Below, one piece after another: positions 27,032 through 35,554 of a DNA stretch of 64,000 nt. Under the pieces are notes generated by a model, which saw only the letters and a program-made list of their open reading frames with translations, did not search any database and was not told where the DNA came from. This DNA comes from a virus. The first letter of the stretch is position 1, and each line of letters opens with the position of its first letter. Position numbers and translations under genes: made by a program. Location: the IMG/VR virus record IMGVR_UViG_3300043427_001988, positions 1 through 64,000 of that record; one strand, 5' to 3'.

Positions 27032-27055
27032 AACCTTATAACAAGTTTTTATACA

Positions 27056-29200
27056 CTACCGTACTGGACAGGCACCGCCAACACAGTCAGCATCCAACTC
27101 ATCCTCATCAAACATAATAAACTCGCGCTGTGACAATTCCTGCACAATACGCTCCCAGGTTACATGCTCAACTTCATTCTTACGCTTCGTATATTCCTTC
27201 TCGGTAATCTCCTCATAGGGCATGAGAGGATATGCGCCGGTGTTCTTTGGAAGGAACGATACGCCAATGTAACTATCCCACCGCTCAAGAATCAAGTCGA
27301 TAATCGCATCAACTTCCTCAGGAGCAAACGTCACTGTAATTGACGTGTTGTGGTCGGTATAGTTGTTCTGCAAAATGAAATAGCGATTGAGCTGGTCAAT
27401 TGCTGACTCCGTGTTTGCTGAACGTGGTGCTGAGGTCTTAATTGGGAACTCAATTACCCACGTCTGCGCACTATCGAGTACCTTCATGCGCTCGAAGTTT
27501 GAGAGCTTAATAAACTCTTCAGGGCGCATGGTCGTGGCCTCTGGATAGACTGGATAGCCAACGGCCAACATCGTCTTAGCCAATGGGTCAAACGACGAAA
27601 TACGAACACGGCGGATGTAGTATGGCGCGTATGAGCTATGTGCCCCTGACGACACAGTTGGGAGTTGGCTAATCGTACCCGATGGCTTCACAGCGGTAAC
27701 GAGCAAAGGCGTTTGGATACGCATTTCTGATGCGTACACCTGTGCAGTTGTATTTGCGCCACTACTCAACTCAGCCAAGAACTCATAAAGCGTAATGTCT
27801 GAATCGTAACCGCCCCAAAGTACTGGTACTCGTGAAAGTTCTTCAGTACTATCCACACCAACCGCATCCATAGCCTCCACATACCCAGTAAGAGAAACGC
27901 CCGTCAGACGGTCACGCTTCTGAACCTTATCCCAGTGAGGAAGTTCAAGAGTTACATTAGTCATGCGCAACCCAATACGGGTTGCAGTCTCCACAGCCCA
28001 GCCAAGTGCATCGAGGTCAATGACCTTCTTACCGTTATGCATCTTCACAAATGCCGCAACATTGACTTCGGACAAGTTACAGACCCCGTTGTCAGCGAGC
28101 AAAATCTCGGCACAGGGGTTCGTACCAGCATACCACGGGCGACGACGGCTTGCGGCTTCGGCATTAATAAAACCTGGCTCACCATTGTTCAGCACGCGGT
28201 TAAAGATGTCTACCAACTGCTCTCGCGTAGGCTTTTCAGTGAAGTACACCGAATTGTTACTCATACCACGATAGAAATACTTTTCCTTCGCACGGTCAAT
28301 CCACAGGTCAACCTTCGCGTCCATAACCTCTGTGTCGTTAATATCAAAAAGGGTAATCTCTGATGAACGACGCACACCACCAACAACAACGCATGAGCCA
28401 ATAATGTTCATGATGTCCATGGCTTGGACTGTTGAAAGTTTTGTACCACCACGGCAGACTACTTCGTGAATTTGCTTGAACATAGTACGAAGTGCGGTAT
28501 GCCCTGAGGCACGCCCACCGAAAGTCTTCAAGATTTCGCCTTGAGGACGGACGTTGTCGTAGCTAATGATAATTGATTCAACATGTGCATCACCAGTCAA
28601 CAGCTCGAAATAGATTTCAAGGGCACGAACCCAGCCTTCTTTTGAGTCCCCAACTACGATGTACTTGTCTCCTGCGTCCTCAAACAACTGAGTGTCCTCG
28701 TAACGCTCGCTCTTGGCTTTTTGGTGGTAAGGCTTATGCGCAACCACAACGTTATTTTTAATTTCCGGAAGCTCCGCAACATCGCTTGGAAGCACACGGA
28801 ATCCTACACCAGTACCGAGCATCATCAAGTAGAACGCATCCACAAACGATTGAAATGAATCTACAACTGTGAATGAACAGTTGAAGTTAGCTAGCGGGAA
28901 TTTCTTTGCGGCTTCAGTACCGCCAATCCACATGGTACGCCCCGCGGGGAAAATACGCAAGTGGAACATATTATCGAAAAAGGACTCAGCGTCAACGCGC
29001 AGTGTTGTAATATCCGCCGGACCGTTATACAATGACATGCTATATTCTACAACACGCTGGCAGGTCTCTTTCCAGTGCTCACGACGCTTTGCCTCGTTGT
29101 TCCAGCGTGAATAGGTGCGCAAGTAGACAAATTGCCCCAGTAGAGAATTCCACTGGGGATTGTCAGGATACTTCGCAAGAAACGATTCGCTCAAATACAT
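27056..29200 (-). CDS. nrdJ-like: Adenosylcobalamin-dependent (class II) ribonucleotide reductase, monomeric type (714 aa)
   Basis: Reduces ribonucleotides to deoxyribonucleotides for phage DNA synthesis. FPAGRTMWIGG (84-94) and GTGVGF (129-134) are typical of the monomeric, triphosphate-type enzyme; the active site NPCAEI (361-366) carries the thiyl-radical Cys363; Cys108 (NCSF) and Cys374 (GVCNLSEVN) form the redox pair; C-terminal Cys706/Cys711 (CVGGAC) shuttle electrons. Length matches Lactobacillus-type enzymes. It would need host B12. First-line partner genes (MazG-like, DUF1599-like) lie directly upstream. Confidence 0.9.
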   Translation of the reverse strand: MYLSESFLAKYPDNPQWNSLLGQFVYLRTYSRWNNEAKRREHWKETCQRVVEYSMSLYNGPADITTLRVDAESFFDNMFHLRIFPAGRTMWIGGTEAAKKFPLANFNCSFTVVDSFQSFVDAFYLMMLGTGVGFRVLPSDVAELPEIKNNVVVAHKPYHQKAKSERYEDTQLFEDAGDKYIVVGDSKEGWVRALEIYFELLTGDAHVESIIISYDNVRPQGEILKTFGGRASGHTALRTMFKQIHEVVCRGGTKLSTVQAMDIMNIIGSCVVVGGVRRSSEITLFDINDTEVMDAKVDLWIDRAKEKYFYRGMSNNSVYFTEKPTREQLVDIFNRVLNNGEPGFINAEAASRRRPWYAGTNPCAEILLADNGVCNLSEVNVAAFVKMHNGKKVIDLDALGWAVETATRIGLRMTNVTLELPHWDKVQKRDRLTGVSLTGYVEAMDAVGVDSTEELSRVPVLWGGYDSDITLYEFLAELSSGANTTAQVYASEMRIQTPLLVTAVKPSGTISQLPTVSSGAHSSYAPYYIRRVRISSFDPLAKTMLAVGYPVYPEATTMRPEEFIKLSNFERMKVLDSAQTWVIEFPIKTSAPRSANTESAIDQLNRYFILQNNYTDHNTSITVTFAPEEVDAIIDLILERWDSYIGVSFLPKNTGAYPLMPYEEITEKEYTKRKNEVEHVTWERIVQELSQREFIMFDEDELDADCVGGACPVR

Positions 29201-29209
29201 AACTCTTAT

Positions 29210-29503
29210 TTACTCCTGTGTGTTATTTATATCAATGAAACTCGCTTGAACGTCGGTTGTCCACGTTAAGTCCATGAGTTTCATTTTCGTTACTTGTAGT
29301 CGCCGTAGGTTCATAATGTACATCGTAATAACCGACTGTACTTTTTGTGCGAATTCATACGGGTCTTCAAACGTATACTGAATAGGAACTTTATGAAATT
29401 CGACATGCTCAGTCTCCTGGTTCGCAACGCAAAAGGCCACGGTGAACGTACTTGTCGTGCTATCGTAGGTCCAGTGAGTAACTGAAAACTTATGTCGGCT
29501 CAT
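29210..29503 (-). CDS. Hypothetical beta-rich protein (97 aa)
   Basis: ATG at 29503 overlaps the MazG-like stop (TAATG). Predicted strands (FSVTHWTYDSTTSTFTVAF; VEFHKVPIQYTF) then a helix (EFAQKVQSVITMYIMNL). No family recognised. In a nucleotide-metabolism operon. Confidence 0.65.
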   Translation of the reverse strand: MSRHKFSVTHWTYDSTTSTFTVAFCVANQETEHVEFHKVPIQYTFEDPYEFAQKVQSVITMYIMNLRRLQVTKMKLMDLTWTTDVQASFIDINNTQE

Positions 29504-29853
29504 TAGCGATTATCCCCGCTTCCCTTGAGCACACCGCGTGCTTGTCGGCTTTGTAACTTCATGTAGTTATCATAGAAAATATCGCTAATCTGTACACCAA
29601 GGTCGTCTGCGGTTGCAGTAACGTACCAGAGAACATCCCCAAGCTCAGCAATCAACGATTCAAAGCTTTCCTGACTCAACTGACCATCCTCGTCGCGCAT
29701 AATCTTCTTGAGCTTACCAGCGACTTCTCCTGCCTCGTTTGCAAGACCGAGAATAGGATAAACCAGCTCGTACTCCTTGTCGTATACTTTGGTTGACTTC
29801 ACAAACCGCTGGTAATCTTCCAGACTCTTAAACTCATTTGGTAACTCTTCCAT
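29503..29853 (-). CDS. MazG-like nucleotide pyrophosphohydrolase (116 aa)
   Basis: ATG at 29853 in TAATG overlap with the gene before. YPILGLANEAGEVAGKLKK gives the first metal motif (ExxE-like) and LIAELGDVLWYVTATADDLG the second (ExxD), as in all-alpha NTP pyrophosphohydrolases. Such enzymes hydrolyse (d)NTPs and, in phages, may lower ppGpp or clean nucleotide pools. Confidence 0.8.
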   Translation of the reverse strand: MEELPNEFKSLEDYQRFVKSTKVYDKEYELVYPILGLANEAGEVAGKLKKIMRDEDGQLSQESFESLIAELGDVLWYVTATADDLGVQISDIFYDNYMKLQSRQARGVLKGSGDNR

Positions 29854-30179
29854 TACTTCCCCCACTTTCCTCGTTGTAATACTAATGCAATTATAGCATA
29901 ATTCGCCAGGTCAAGCAAGTTATCCTCAATACTTTCATTCTTTGGCGAACGTTTACCCTTGAATTCCCCCGTCGTAATATCGAATCCATAAAGATTCATT
30001 AGGCGGGCTGTTTTATCCCAGATGCGAACGACCGCACCAACTTCTCCAGTGCCCAGCATATTGTAGGGCGAGTAGTCAATGTTTTTGACGGTGAGAATAT
30101 GACGAAGTGTTTCAATAATCTCGTCAATCTCAGCCTCTTGTTCTGGGAACGGTGCATACGCAGTCTTCTTCTCGCTCAT
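29853..30179 (-). CDS. DUF1599-like protein (108 aa)
   Basis: ATG at 30179 with GGAGG 4 nt upstream. Pattern KNIDYSPYNMLGTGEVG, then RIWDKTARLMNLYG and ESIEDNLLDLANYAIIALVL matches the DUF1599 family of small all-helical proteins found near phage nucleotide genes (function unsettled). First gene of the leftward nucleotide operon. Confidence 0.75.
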   Translation of the reverse strand: MSEKKTAYAPFPEQEAEIDEIIETLRHILTVKNIDYSPYNMLGTGEVGAVVRIWDKTARLMNLYGFDITTGEFKGKRSPKNESIEDNLLDLANYAIIALVLQRGKWGK

Positions 30180-30237
30180 AATACCTCCATAAAGTTTGTG
30201 AAGTTATGCCCCTCAACACAACTTAACAACATGACTA

Positions 30238-30266
30238 AGTATACCACAGATACTTTTGCGTGTCAA
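30238..30266 (-). promoter_or_regulatory. Sigma-70 promoter, proximal, of the nucleotide operon
   Basis: Leftward TTGACA (30266-30261), 17 bp, TATACT (30243-30238). Confidence 0.85.
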
Positions 30267-30279
30267 GTACTTTCAAAAA

Positions 30280-30400
30280 AAAAATCCCCCTATATACCCC
30301 CTAGTAATATAACTAGAATAATAATTATAATAATATAAATAAAACAATAGTAATATAACTATATTAATAACTAGGGTTAATAGCCCCGGGGGCTTATCCA
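30280..30400. other. AT-rich intergenic region with direct and inverted repeats
   Basis: No gene between 30180 and 30517. TAGTAATATAACTA occurs at 30302-30315 and 30348-30361; CCCTAGT (left) and ACTAGGG (30370-30376) bracket it; AGCCCC-G-GGGGCT lies at 30382-30394. The tract is almost pure A/T between these. It could be an unwinding element or a transcription leader. Confidence 0.6.
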
Positions 30401-30401
30401 G

Positions 30402-30430
30402 ATTATATCACATCTTGAAAGTTTTGTCAA
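30402..30430 (-). promoter_or_regulatory. Sigma-70 promoter, distal, leftward
   Basis: TTGACA (30430-30425), 17 bp, TATAAT (30407-30402): full consensus. Its -35 is 14 bp from the -35 of the rightward promoter, with GTAC-TTTT-GTAC between them. Confidence 0.85.
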
Positions 30431-30444
30431 GTACTTTTGTACAC

Positions 30445-30496
30445 TTGACTTTTTTTCAATTGCGTAGTATAATTTTAGTGGGGTAATATTATACCC
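30445..30496 (+). promoter_or_regulatory. Rightward promoter with downstream inverted repeat
   Basis: TTGACT (30445-30450), 17 bp, TATAAT (30468-30473). GGGTA/TACCC inverted repeat at 30481-30496 sits over the start of transcription, a likely operator. Drives the zinc-ribbon/HTH and GIY-YIG genes. Confidence 0.8.
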
Positions 30497-30517
30497 TCTA
30501 TTTATACAGGAGTTATT

Positions 30518-30892
30518 ATGAAAAAATGTATTATTTGCGATAATTTTGTAGTACGGAATACGCAATTCTGTAGCGAGTGTAGTATATTATATCAGGGGAT
30601 GGAACAAGAACAATGGTTTAAAGACCTCGCAACAATGATGAAAAAGCAGCGTTATATTGATGATATGGAACGATTTAGTCTACACAATGTAGAAAATGGT
30701 CGTAGGGTTAAAGCACGGAGAGCGAAGATAGGAAGACCCCCAGTTCCTTTGATTGTAAAAGAATTAATTTTATCTATTTACAGAGGAGACCATGTATTAT
30801 CCTTACGCGAAATTGAAAAGATTTGTAAGAACAGCGGTGTGTCGGTTTCTATAGGAACTATCCGCAAAATACTTCTTGAGTATAAAGAATAA
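30518..30892 (+). CDS. Zinc-ribbon plus HTH DNA-binding protein (124 aa)
   Basis: ATG at 30518, AGGAG 7 nt upstream. N-terminal CIIC and CSEC pairs (residues 4-22) form a zinc ribbon. The C-terminus GRPPVPLIVKELILSIYRG, LREIEKICKNSGVSVS, IGTIRKIL aligns with the C-terminal domain of the next gene's GIY-YIG nuclease (GRPSMPDIVRNSIQDLYRE; VSRETVRSL). It lacks a nuclease domain, so it may regulate the nuclease or be a remnant of another. Confidence 0.7.
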   Translation: MKKCIICDNFVVRNTQFCSECSILYQGMEQEQWFKDLATMMKKQRYIDDMERFSLHNVENGRRVKARRAKIGRPPVPLIVKELILSIYRGDHVLSLREIEKICKNSGVSVSIGTIRKILLEYKE

Positions 30893-31584
30893 TGTTCCGC
30901 AAATATTACTATTACTATCTCAGAGACCCAGGTACAGAAGAAATTCGGTACATAGGAATTACACTACGTCCTAAAGATAGGTATTACGACCACATACATG
31001 ATGCAAAAACAGGTAAAGAGAAAAATACATGGAAAGCAAACTGGATAAAAAGTTTACTTGCGCAGAATAAAAAACCGCGCATGGATATTTTTCGCGTATT
31101 TATAACGAATACTGCTGATGAGGCATATAACCTAGAGCAGGATTTACTTGAAGAGCATTTTAAAAACGGACACAATCTTGTAAATGTTTTAAAAGTCCCC
31201 TATTCAGGCAGTAATCCAGGCAGTGTACGCAAGAAAGTTTATCAGTACGATGGGGTTACTGGTGAATTTATACAAGAGTTTCCTAGTGTAAGTGACGCAT
31301 CAAGAGCAGTTAATGCAAAGATTGACGGTAGCGTTCGTCGTCCTGGTAAAAGTATAGCAGGCGGTTACTGCTGGTCTTTTGATAAAAAGGAGCGTATCGT
31401 TATTTCCATTATACCACGCGGGAGACCCTCAATGCCGGATATTGTAAGAAATTCAATCCAAGATTTATACAGAGAAAATCCTTCGCTATCCGTTAGACAG
31501 TTATGGAGGCTTTGTAAATCGAAGGGGTTTAATGTATCTCGAGAAACTGTAAGAAGTTTAATGAATGCTGTAAAATTAACATAA
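30892..31584 (+). CDS. GIY-YIG homing endonuclease (230 aa)
   Basis: ATG at 30892 overlaps the preceding stop (TAATG). GIY-YIG module: YYYYLRDPG (5-13), RYIGIT (19-24), an Arg-containing helix and a later Glu (NLEQDLLEEH). Then a NUMOD1-type segment (KKVYQYDGVTGEFIQEFPSV, A-x-R-A, GGYCWSF) and an HTH at about 170-225. Free-standing homing endonuclease inserted between the nucleotide operon and the head genes. Confidence 0.85.
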   Translation: MFRKYYYYYLRDPGTEEIRYIGITLRPKDRYYDHIHDAKTGKEKNTWKANWIKSLLAQNKKPRMDIFRVFITNTADEAYNLEQDLLEEHFKNGHNLVNVLKVPYSGSNPGSVRKKVYQYDGVTGEFIQEFPSVSDASRAVNAKIDGSVRRPGKSIAGGYCWSFDKKERIVISIIPRGRPSMPDIVRNSIQDLYRENPSLSVRQLWRLCKSKGFNVSRETVRSLMNAVKLT

Positions 31585-31646
31585 ACTTAACCTGCTGTAT
31601 AAAAACAGAGTAGAAGAGTGTAGAGATATTTTTTTTAGGAGGTTCC

Positions 31647-32432
31647 ATGGGAATTAATGTTCCGAGTTCAACGCCCATTACTATTTCTGCTGTACAGGCG
31701 AATGATGAGTATTATCAAACGTTTACAATTGCAAATAGTGTCGGCGAGTTAATTACCGAAGCAACGCCACTTCCTGTGGCCGTATCCGTTTCAGGATACT
31801 CAGGAACAGCTTCAACGTATCAGGGAACGGTTGTTCCTATTGGCGGTGTCTACATCAACGATATGGCTGGTGGCGATTTTGTGGAAATGCTTGACGGTGA
31901 GGTAGGCACTGTGCGTGTAAATTCACGCAGAGCTATGCTTACTGCCTCAGATGGGCAAGTAACAATTTTAAATAATTCCGCCATCACTAACTTTCACGAC
32001 ACAGTAGTAGCTTCTGGTACATTTGATGGTAATGTAGTTCCTGCATACGCAGGTTTCTTTACGTACACAAATAGTAATTCAGAGCGGCATGTCTACATCC
32101 CAATTTCCCGCGCTGGATTTCGGCGATTAAACTTGTTTTTCCGACACACGCTACTTAATGACTCAACGAGTACTGGGGCAGTTGTTCCAATTAGTGTGTA
32201 TTTAGACTTTGGGCAATTTGATACTGACTTCCCTGTGTATTACGGCACTGTTAGTGGTGTTGCTGGTGATTCAGTAAGTCGTGCGTTTCTCAGCTATCAG
32301 CCAACAACTTCTGGTGTAAACTACCAGTACATGCCTGAGTTTGATAGCCCAGTAGCAGGGATTATTTTTACACTTGCACCAAGTGAGTCAGTTACTGGAG
32401 CCTTTGAATTATACGCGAGTAAGTCAGCATAG
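31647..32432 (+). CDS. Probable virion protein (261 aa)
   Basis: ATG at 31647 with AGGAGG 4 nt upstream. Composition is Ser/Thr/Val/Gly-rich beta sequence with no charged helices (LPVAVSVSGYSGTASTYQGT; GVNYQYMPEFDSPVAGIIF), typical of capsid fibre or decoration proteins. First gene of the rightward structural operon. No family recognised. The 62 bp before it show no clear promoter. Confidence 0.6.
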   Translation: MGINVPSSTPITISAVQANDEYYQTFTIANSVGELITEATPLPVAVSVSGYSGTASTYQGTVVPIGGVYINDMAGGDFVEMLDGEVGTVRVNSRRAMLTASDGQVTILNNSAITNFHDTVVASGTFDGNVVPAYAGFFTYTNSNSERHVYIPISRAGFRRLNLFFRHTLLNDSTSTGAVVPISVYLDFGQFDTDFPVYYGTVSGVAGDSVSRAFLSYQPTTSGVNYQYMPEFDSPVAGIIFTLAPSESVTGAFELYASKSA

Positions 32433-32440
32433 GAGTTTCA

Positions 32441-33001
32441 ATGAGAGTTGGACAGTTTGTAGAATGGGATTCCTCGGGAGGTACAGCCCGCGGGAAAATT
32501 ACCCAAATTATCCGTAATGGAACTGTACCAAACATTGACGCTAAGATTACAGGCACGAAAGAAGCCCCCGCTGCGCGTATTCAAGTATACCGAGAAGATT
32601 CAGATGGTAACTATGAAGCAACAGATACATTTGTAGGGCATAAGCTCACAGAACTTCGAGGCATTAAATCACTCGCTGAGGATGAGATGCTTAATAACAG
32701 ACAGCGCATGTTAATCGAATCGTATATTACTACAGTAGAATATATGGGTATGTTTAACAAGGGCGTTGGTGCTGATGGAGCGCATTACATCCCAGCAGAA
32801 AAGAATGTGTTTGCATCTGAAGGTATTGCCTGTAAGAACTGTGTATTCTACGCAGAGGACTCTGGTTCATGTTCCATCGTTAGTGGCGAGATTGAAGAAA
32901 ACGCCGCATGTAAACTTTGGGTTATTGAAGAGGAATACTTAGGCACAGGTATGCCTGAGGAAGAAGACAATGAGGAGGACGACGATGAGCAAGTACTCTA
33001 A
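32441..33001 (+). CDS. HVA1/DUF2945-like plus Cys-cluster protein (186 aa)
   Basis: ATG at 32441, AGGAG 5 nt upstream. N-terminus VGQFVEWDSSGGTARGKITQ resembles the small SH3-like hypervirulence-associated (DUF2945) fold. Near residue 130, CKNCVFY, CSIV and CKLW give four cysteines in a HiPIP-like spacing. Acidic tail (EEEDNEEDDDEQ). Similar domain pairs precede the prohead protease in other phages, suggesting a role in head maturation. Confidence 0.6.
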   Translation: MRVGQFVEWDSSGGTARGKITQIIRNGTVPNIDAKITGTKEAPAARIQVYREDSDGNYEATDTFVGHKLTELRGIKSLAEDEMLNNRQRMLIESYITTVEYMGMFNKGVGADGAHYIPAEKNVFASEGIACKNCVFYAEDSGSCSIVSGEIEENAACKLWVIEEEYLGTGMPEEEDNEEDDDEQVL

Positions 33002-34202
33002 CATTAACTTTAATCCTCCAGAGGGTGTTCGCAGTGCCGCAAAACGCGGATTAGAGTTGCACGAGAAAGGCCTAAGTGGTGGTGGGTTAGAAGCCGCAAC
33101 CGTTGCTTGGGCGAGAAAATACGTTAGTGGTGACAATGTCAGCCCAGAACGCGCTCGTATGGGTAACCGATTCTTTGGGAGAAATGCACGGTTTGCGAAA
33201 GCACCGAAAGATTCTCCGGCATGGGTCAGTTGGCTTTTATGGGGTGGCGGTGCTGGTAGAGCATGGTTCGCCAGTTTAGTGAGGCAAATGGATAACGCAG
33301 ACAAAGCAAAATCAAGTGCGTCAACGACAGTCAACGGATACCTTCGCTTGGCTGAGGATTATACGCACCCACTTCATAAAGTTGTAGAGATGATTCTGAC
33401 CGACTTTGAGGTAAACGCAAACAACGAGGCAATTCCTCAATCCGAGACGGTCAACATTATTCGCACCGCGAAGTACTCACCAATTAAGATTGCAGCTTCA
33501 AAGGCTTCTTATGGTGGACACGACGGTGCAATTCCTATCGGGCCTATTATTGATGTGTACGAAGGTACATATAAAGACAAGCTCGTAATTATGGCGAAAG
33601 CCCTTATCTGGAGTGATGAATTCTCAGATATATATTCGCTCCTCAAATCAGAAGCAGGGGAGCGTGAATATATAGGTACTTCTTGGGAGTTATACCATCA
33701 AGGTTCGGAAGAGATTGACGGCGTAACGTGGCTCAAGAATGTAACCTTTGCGGGAACGTGTATTGTAAACAGCCCTGCATATGGTGAACGTACTAAATTA
33801 TTAAAGGTTGCAGAAAACAAGAAAATGGAAGAATTACAAAAAGAACTGGAGCTTATTAAAGCTTCACTTGCCGAGAAGGAGGCAGAATTAGATGGCTTAC
33901 GGAAAGAAAACGAAACCTTCAAAGAAGCCGATGAGCGGCGGAAGCAAGCCGAAAAGAAGCAGAGCGTAGTCACGCGTCTGGCTCAAGCAGGTTTTAGTGA
34001 GGCTGAGATTCAAGAAAAACTTGATTTTTACCTTACACTCAACGATGAAACCCTTGACGTTATTGTAAAGGATTTCTCGAAAATCAAACGCAGTGAATCA
34101 AGTCAAAAACCTGATGTAGCAATTCCGGAGCCTCGTGAGCCCGATGCCGTGTTGGACCCTGCTACAATCGCTCGAGAACTTAAGAAGATTATTCGTAAGT
34201 AA
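32985..34202 (+). CDS. Prohead protease with N-terminal extension and C-terminal scaffold (405 aa)
   Basis: ATG at 32985, GAGGAGG 6 nt upstream; overlaps the gene before by 17 nt. Residues 1-100 match a common phage module (INFNPPEGVRSAAKRGLEL; VSWLLWGGGAGRAW). Then an XkdF-like protease region about 130-270 (KYSPIKIAASKASYGGHDG; EREYIGTSWELY; AGTCIVNSPAYG) and a coiled-coil, Lys/Glu-rich region about 285-345 that resembles a scaffold. It probably scaffolds then cleaves the head precursor. Catalytic residues not certain by eye. Confidence 0.7.
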   Translation: MSKYSNINFNPPEGVRSAAKRGLELHEKGLSGGGLEAATVAWARKYVSGDNVSPERARMGNRFFGRNARFAKAPKDSPAWVSWLLWGGGAGRAWFASLVRQMDNADKAKSSASTTVNGYLRLAEDYTHPLHKVVEMILTDFEVNANNEAIPQSETVNIIRTAKYSPIKIAASKASYGGHDGAIPIGPIIDVYEGTYKDKLVIMAKALIWSDEFSDIYSLLKSEAGEREYIGTSWELYHQGSEEIDGVTWLKNVTFAGTCIVNSPAYGERTKLLKVAENKKMEELQKELELIKASLAEKEAELDGLRKENETFKEADERRKQAEKKQSVVTRLAQAGFSEAEIQEKLDFYLTLNDETLDVIVKDFSKIKRSESSQKPDVAIPEPREPDAVLDPATIARELKKIIRK

Positions 34203-34429
34203 TGCCTTACGATTACCGAGAGAACGAGGGAAGGATTTTTGATTACTGCGTGTACCGCCAGGGAGATGAGAAACCGATGCAGTGTTTTGAAACTGCGGAG
34301 GAAGCCCAGGCGTACTGGATGGCTCTGACAATTGCAGATGCTACGTCTTCTGAAGCTGGTACAAAAGAGTACTCTCCAAAAGAACTCGCCGCATTTATTA
34401 AGGAATCGCTAAAAAATAAATGGCGGTAA
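34202..34429 (+). CDS. Hypothetical head-region protein (75 aa)
   Basis: ATG at 34202 shares a base with the protease TAA. Mixed sequence with an acidic helix (FETAEEAQAYWMALTIADAT) and a basic end (KESLKNKWR). No family recognised. Overlaps the next gene by 10 nt. Confidence 0.6.
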   Translation: MPYDYRENEGRIFDYCVYRQGDEKPMQCFETAEEAQAYWMALTIADATSSEAGTKEYSPKELAAFIKESLKNKWR

Positions 34430-34956
34430 TTGTATCCGCACGGTATACAACGCAAGCGGTTGCAGGTAAGCATTCTGTAATTGAGGGACGAGCAGTGGTA
34501 CTCACGAACGCCTATGCTGTAGGTGACTTACCTGGTGTGGAATATCCAGACCACGTAAACCCAACGCGCGTATGGGTTGCGATGATGCCATCAGACAACT
34601 TCCCGCTACCAACTCCGCACGATTTATTCACTGCACCATCCACGCGAAGTTACCGAGTTACTGACCCTGCGATTTACACAAACCCAATACTAACGGGAGA
34701 GGATTGGTTAATCCCTCATTCAGCAATAGCTGTTCCTGTTATTCACCATTATGAGAAAGTTGCGCTAGTACGAGGAGTTGTTGGTATTACTATTGAATGT
34801 TACCAAGAAAGCGTAGAAGTAGAAACTCCGGGAGCTTTACTCGCAATCAATCCAAATGGGTTGTTTAGAAAATCAGATAAAAATCATCCCATTGTTGTAG
34901 CGCAGACCGTGTATTATTCACACAGTACTGGAATGCTTTACATCAACGTATTTTAA
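34420..34956 (+). CDS. Capsid decoration-like protein, paralogue 1 (178 aa)
   Basis: ATG at 34420 inside the previous gene's end. Paralogous to the next gene: MAVIVSARYTTQ and VIEGRAVVLTNA versus MAVLVTSLRSRQ and IVEGRAVVVGAS; shared MPSDNFPLPT / FPPDNFPRPT, IYTNPILTGEDWLIP / LYGDPTLTQTQYLVP and GITIECYQ / GITSGCFI. Beta-rich, just upstream of the major capsid gene: likely head decoration or cement proteins. Confidence 0.6.
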   Translation: MAVIVSARYTTQAVAGKHSVIEGRAVVLTNAYAVGDLPGVEYPDHVNPTRVWVAMMPSDNFPLPTPHDLFTAPSTRSYRVTDPAIYTNPILTGEDWLIPHSAIAVPVIHHYEKVALVRGVVGITIECYQESVEVETPGALLAINPNGLFRKSDKNHPIVVAQTVYYSHSTGMLYINVF

Positions 34957-35003
34957 CCCGTAGGCTACGGTTTAGCCAAACTTTAAAAGAGGTATTAATA
35001 AAA

Positions 35004-35531
35004 ATGGCTGTACTTGTTACAAGTCTCCGCTCACGTCAAGGCGTGGCTGCCGCTACGATTGTAGAAGGCCGTGCTGTAGTGGTAGGTGCTTCGGGTGTCC
35101 GAAACGACCTGCCAAATGTGACGTATGCGACGGCAAACACTGAGAAGGGCGTTTACGTGGCCTTCTTTCCCCCAGACAATTTCCCGCGCCCAACTATTGC
35201 GGATTACTACACCGCTCCGTTTATTCAAAGCTACAATTTGAATAACGCTGCATTGTACGGCGACCCAACTTTGACCCAGACGCAGTACCTTGTCCCACGT
35301 TCACAGTGGCGCGAGCCGATGGTTTACAGCGGTGAGTTGGTTGGCTTGCATCATGGCAAGATTGGTATTACCAGCGGTTGTTTCATCGCCTCTGCCGATA
35401 TTCGCGTACCTGGAAACAAGATTAAGGTTGCCGCCAGCGGTCTTTTTGAGTACACCTCAGGCACCTACGCCGTTGGTGAAATTGACCGTTACGATGCCCA
35501 GACCGACACGTTGTACATTATCCTTTACTAA
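35004..35531 (+). CDS. Capsid decoration-like protein, paralogue 2 (175 aa)
   Basis: ATG at 35004, AGAGG 10-11 nt upstream. Second copy of the pair described for 34420. Its codons are noticeably richer in CGT/GGC/CTT choices than paralogue 1, like the neighbouring capsid gene, which suggests high expression. A small CCGTA/TACGG hairpin sits in the 47-bp gap before it. Confidence 0.6.
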   Translation: MAVLVTSLRSRQGVAAATIVEGRAVVVGASGVRNDLPNVTYATANTEKGVYVAFFPPDNFPRPTIADYYTAPFIQSYNLNNAALYGDPTLTQTQYLVPRSQWREPMVYSGELVGLHHGKIGITSGCFIASADIRVPGNKIKVAASGLFEYTSGTYAVGEIDRYDAQTDTLYIILY

Positions 35532-35554
35532 CTTTGGAGAATATAAAAGAAAAA

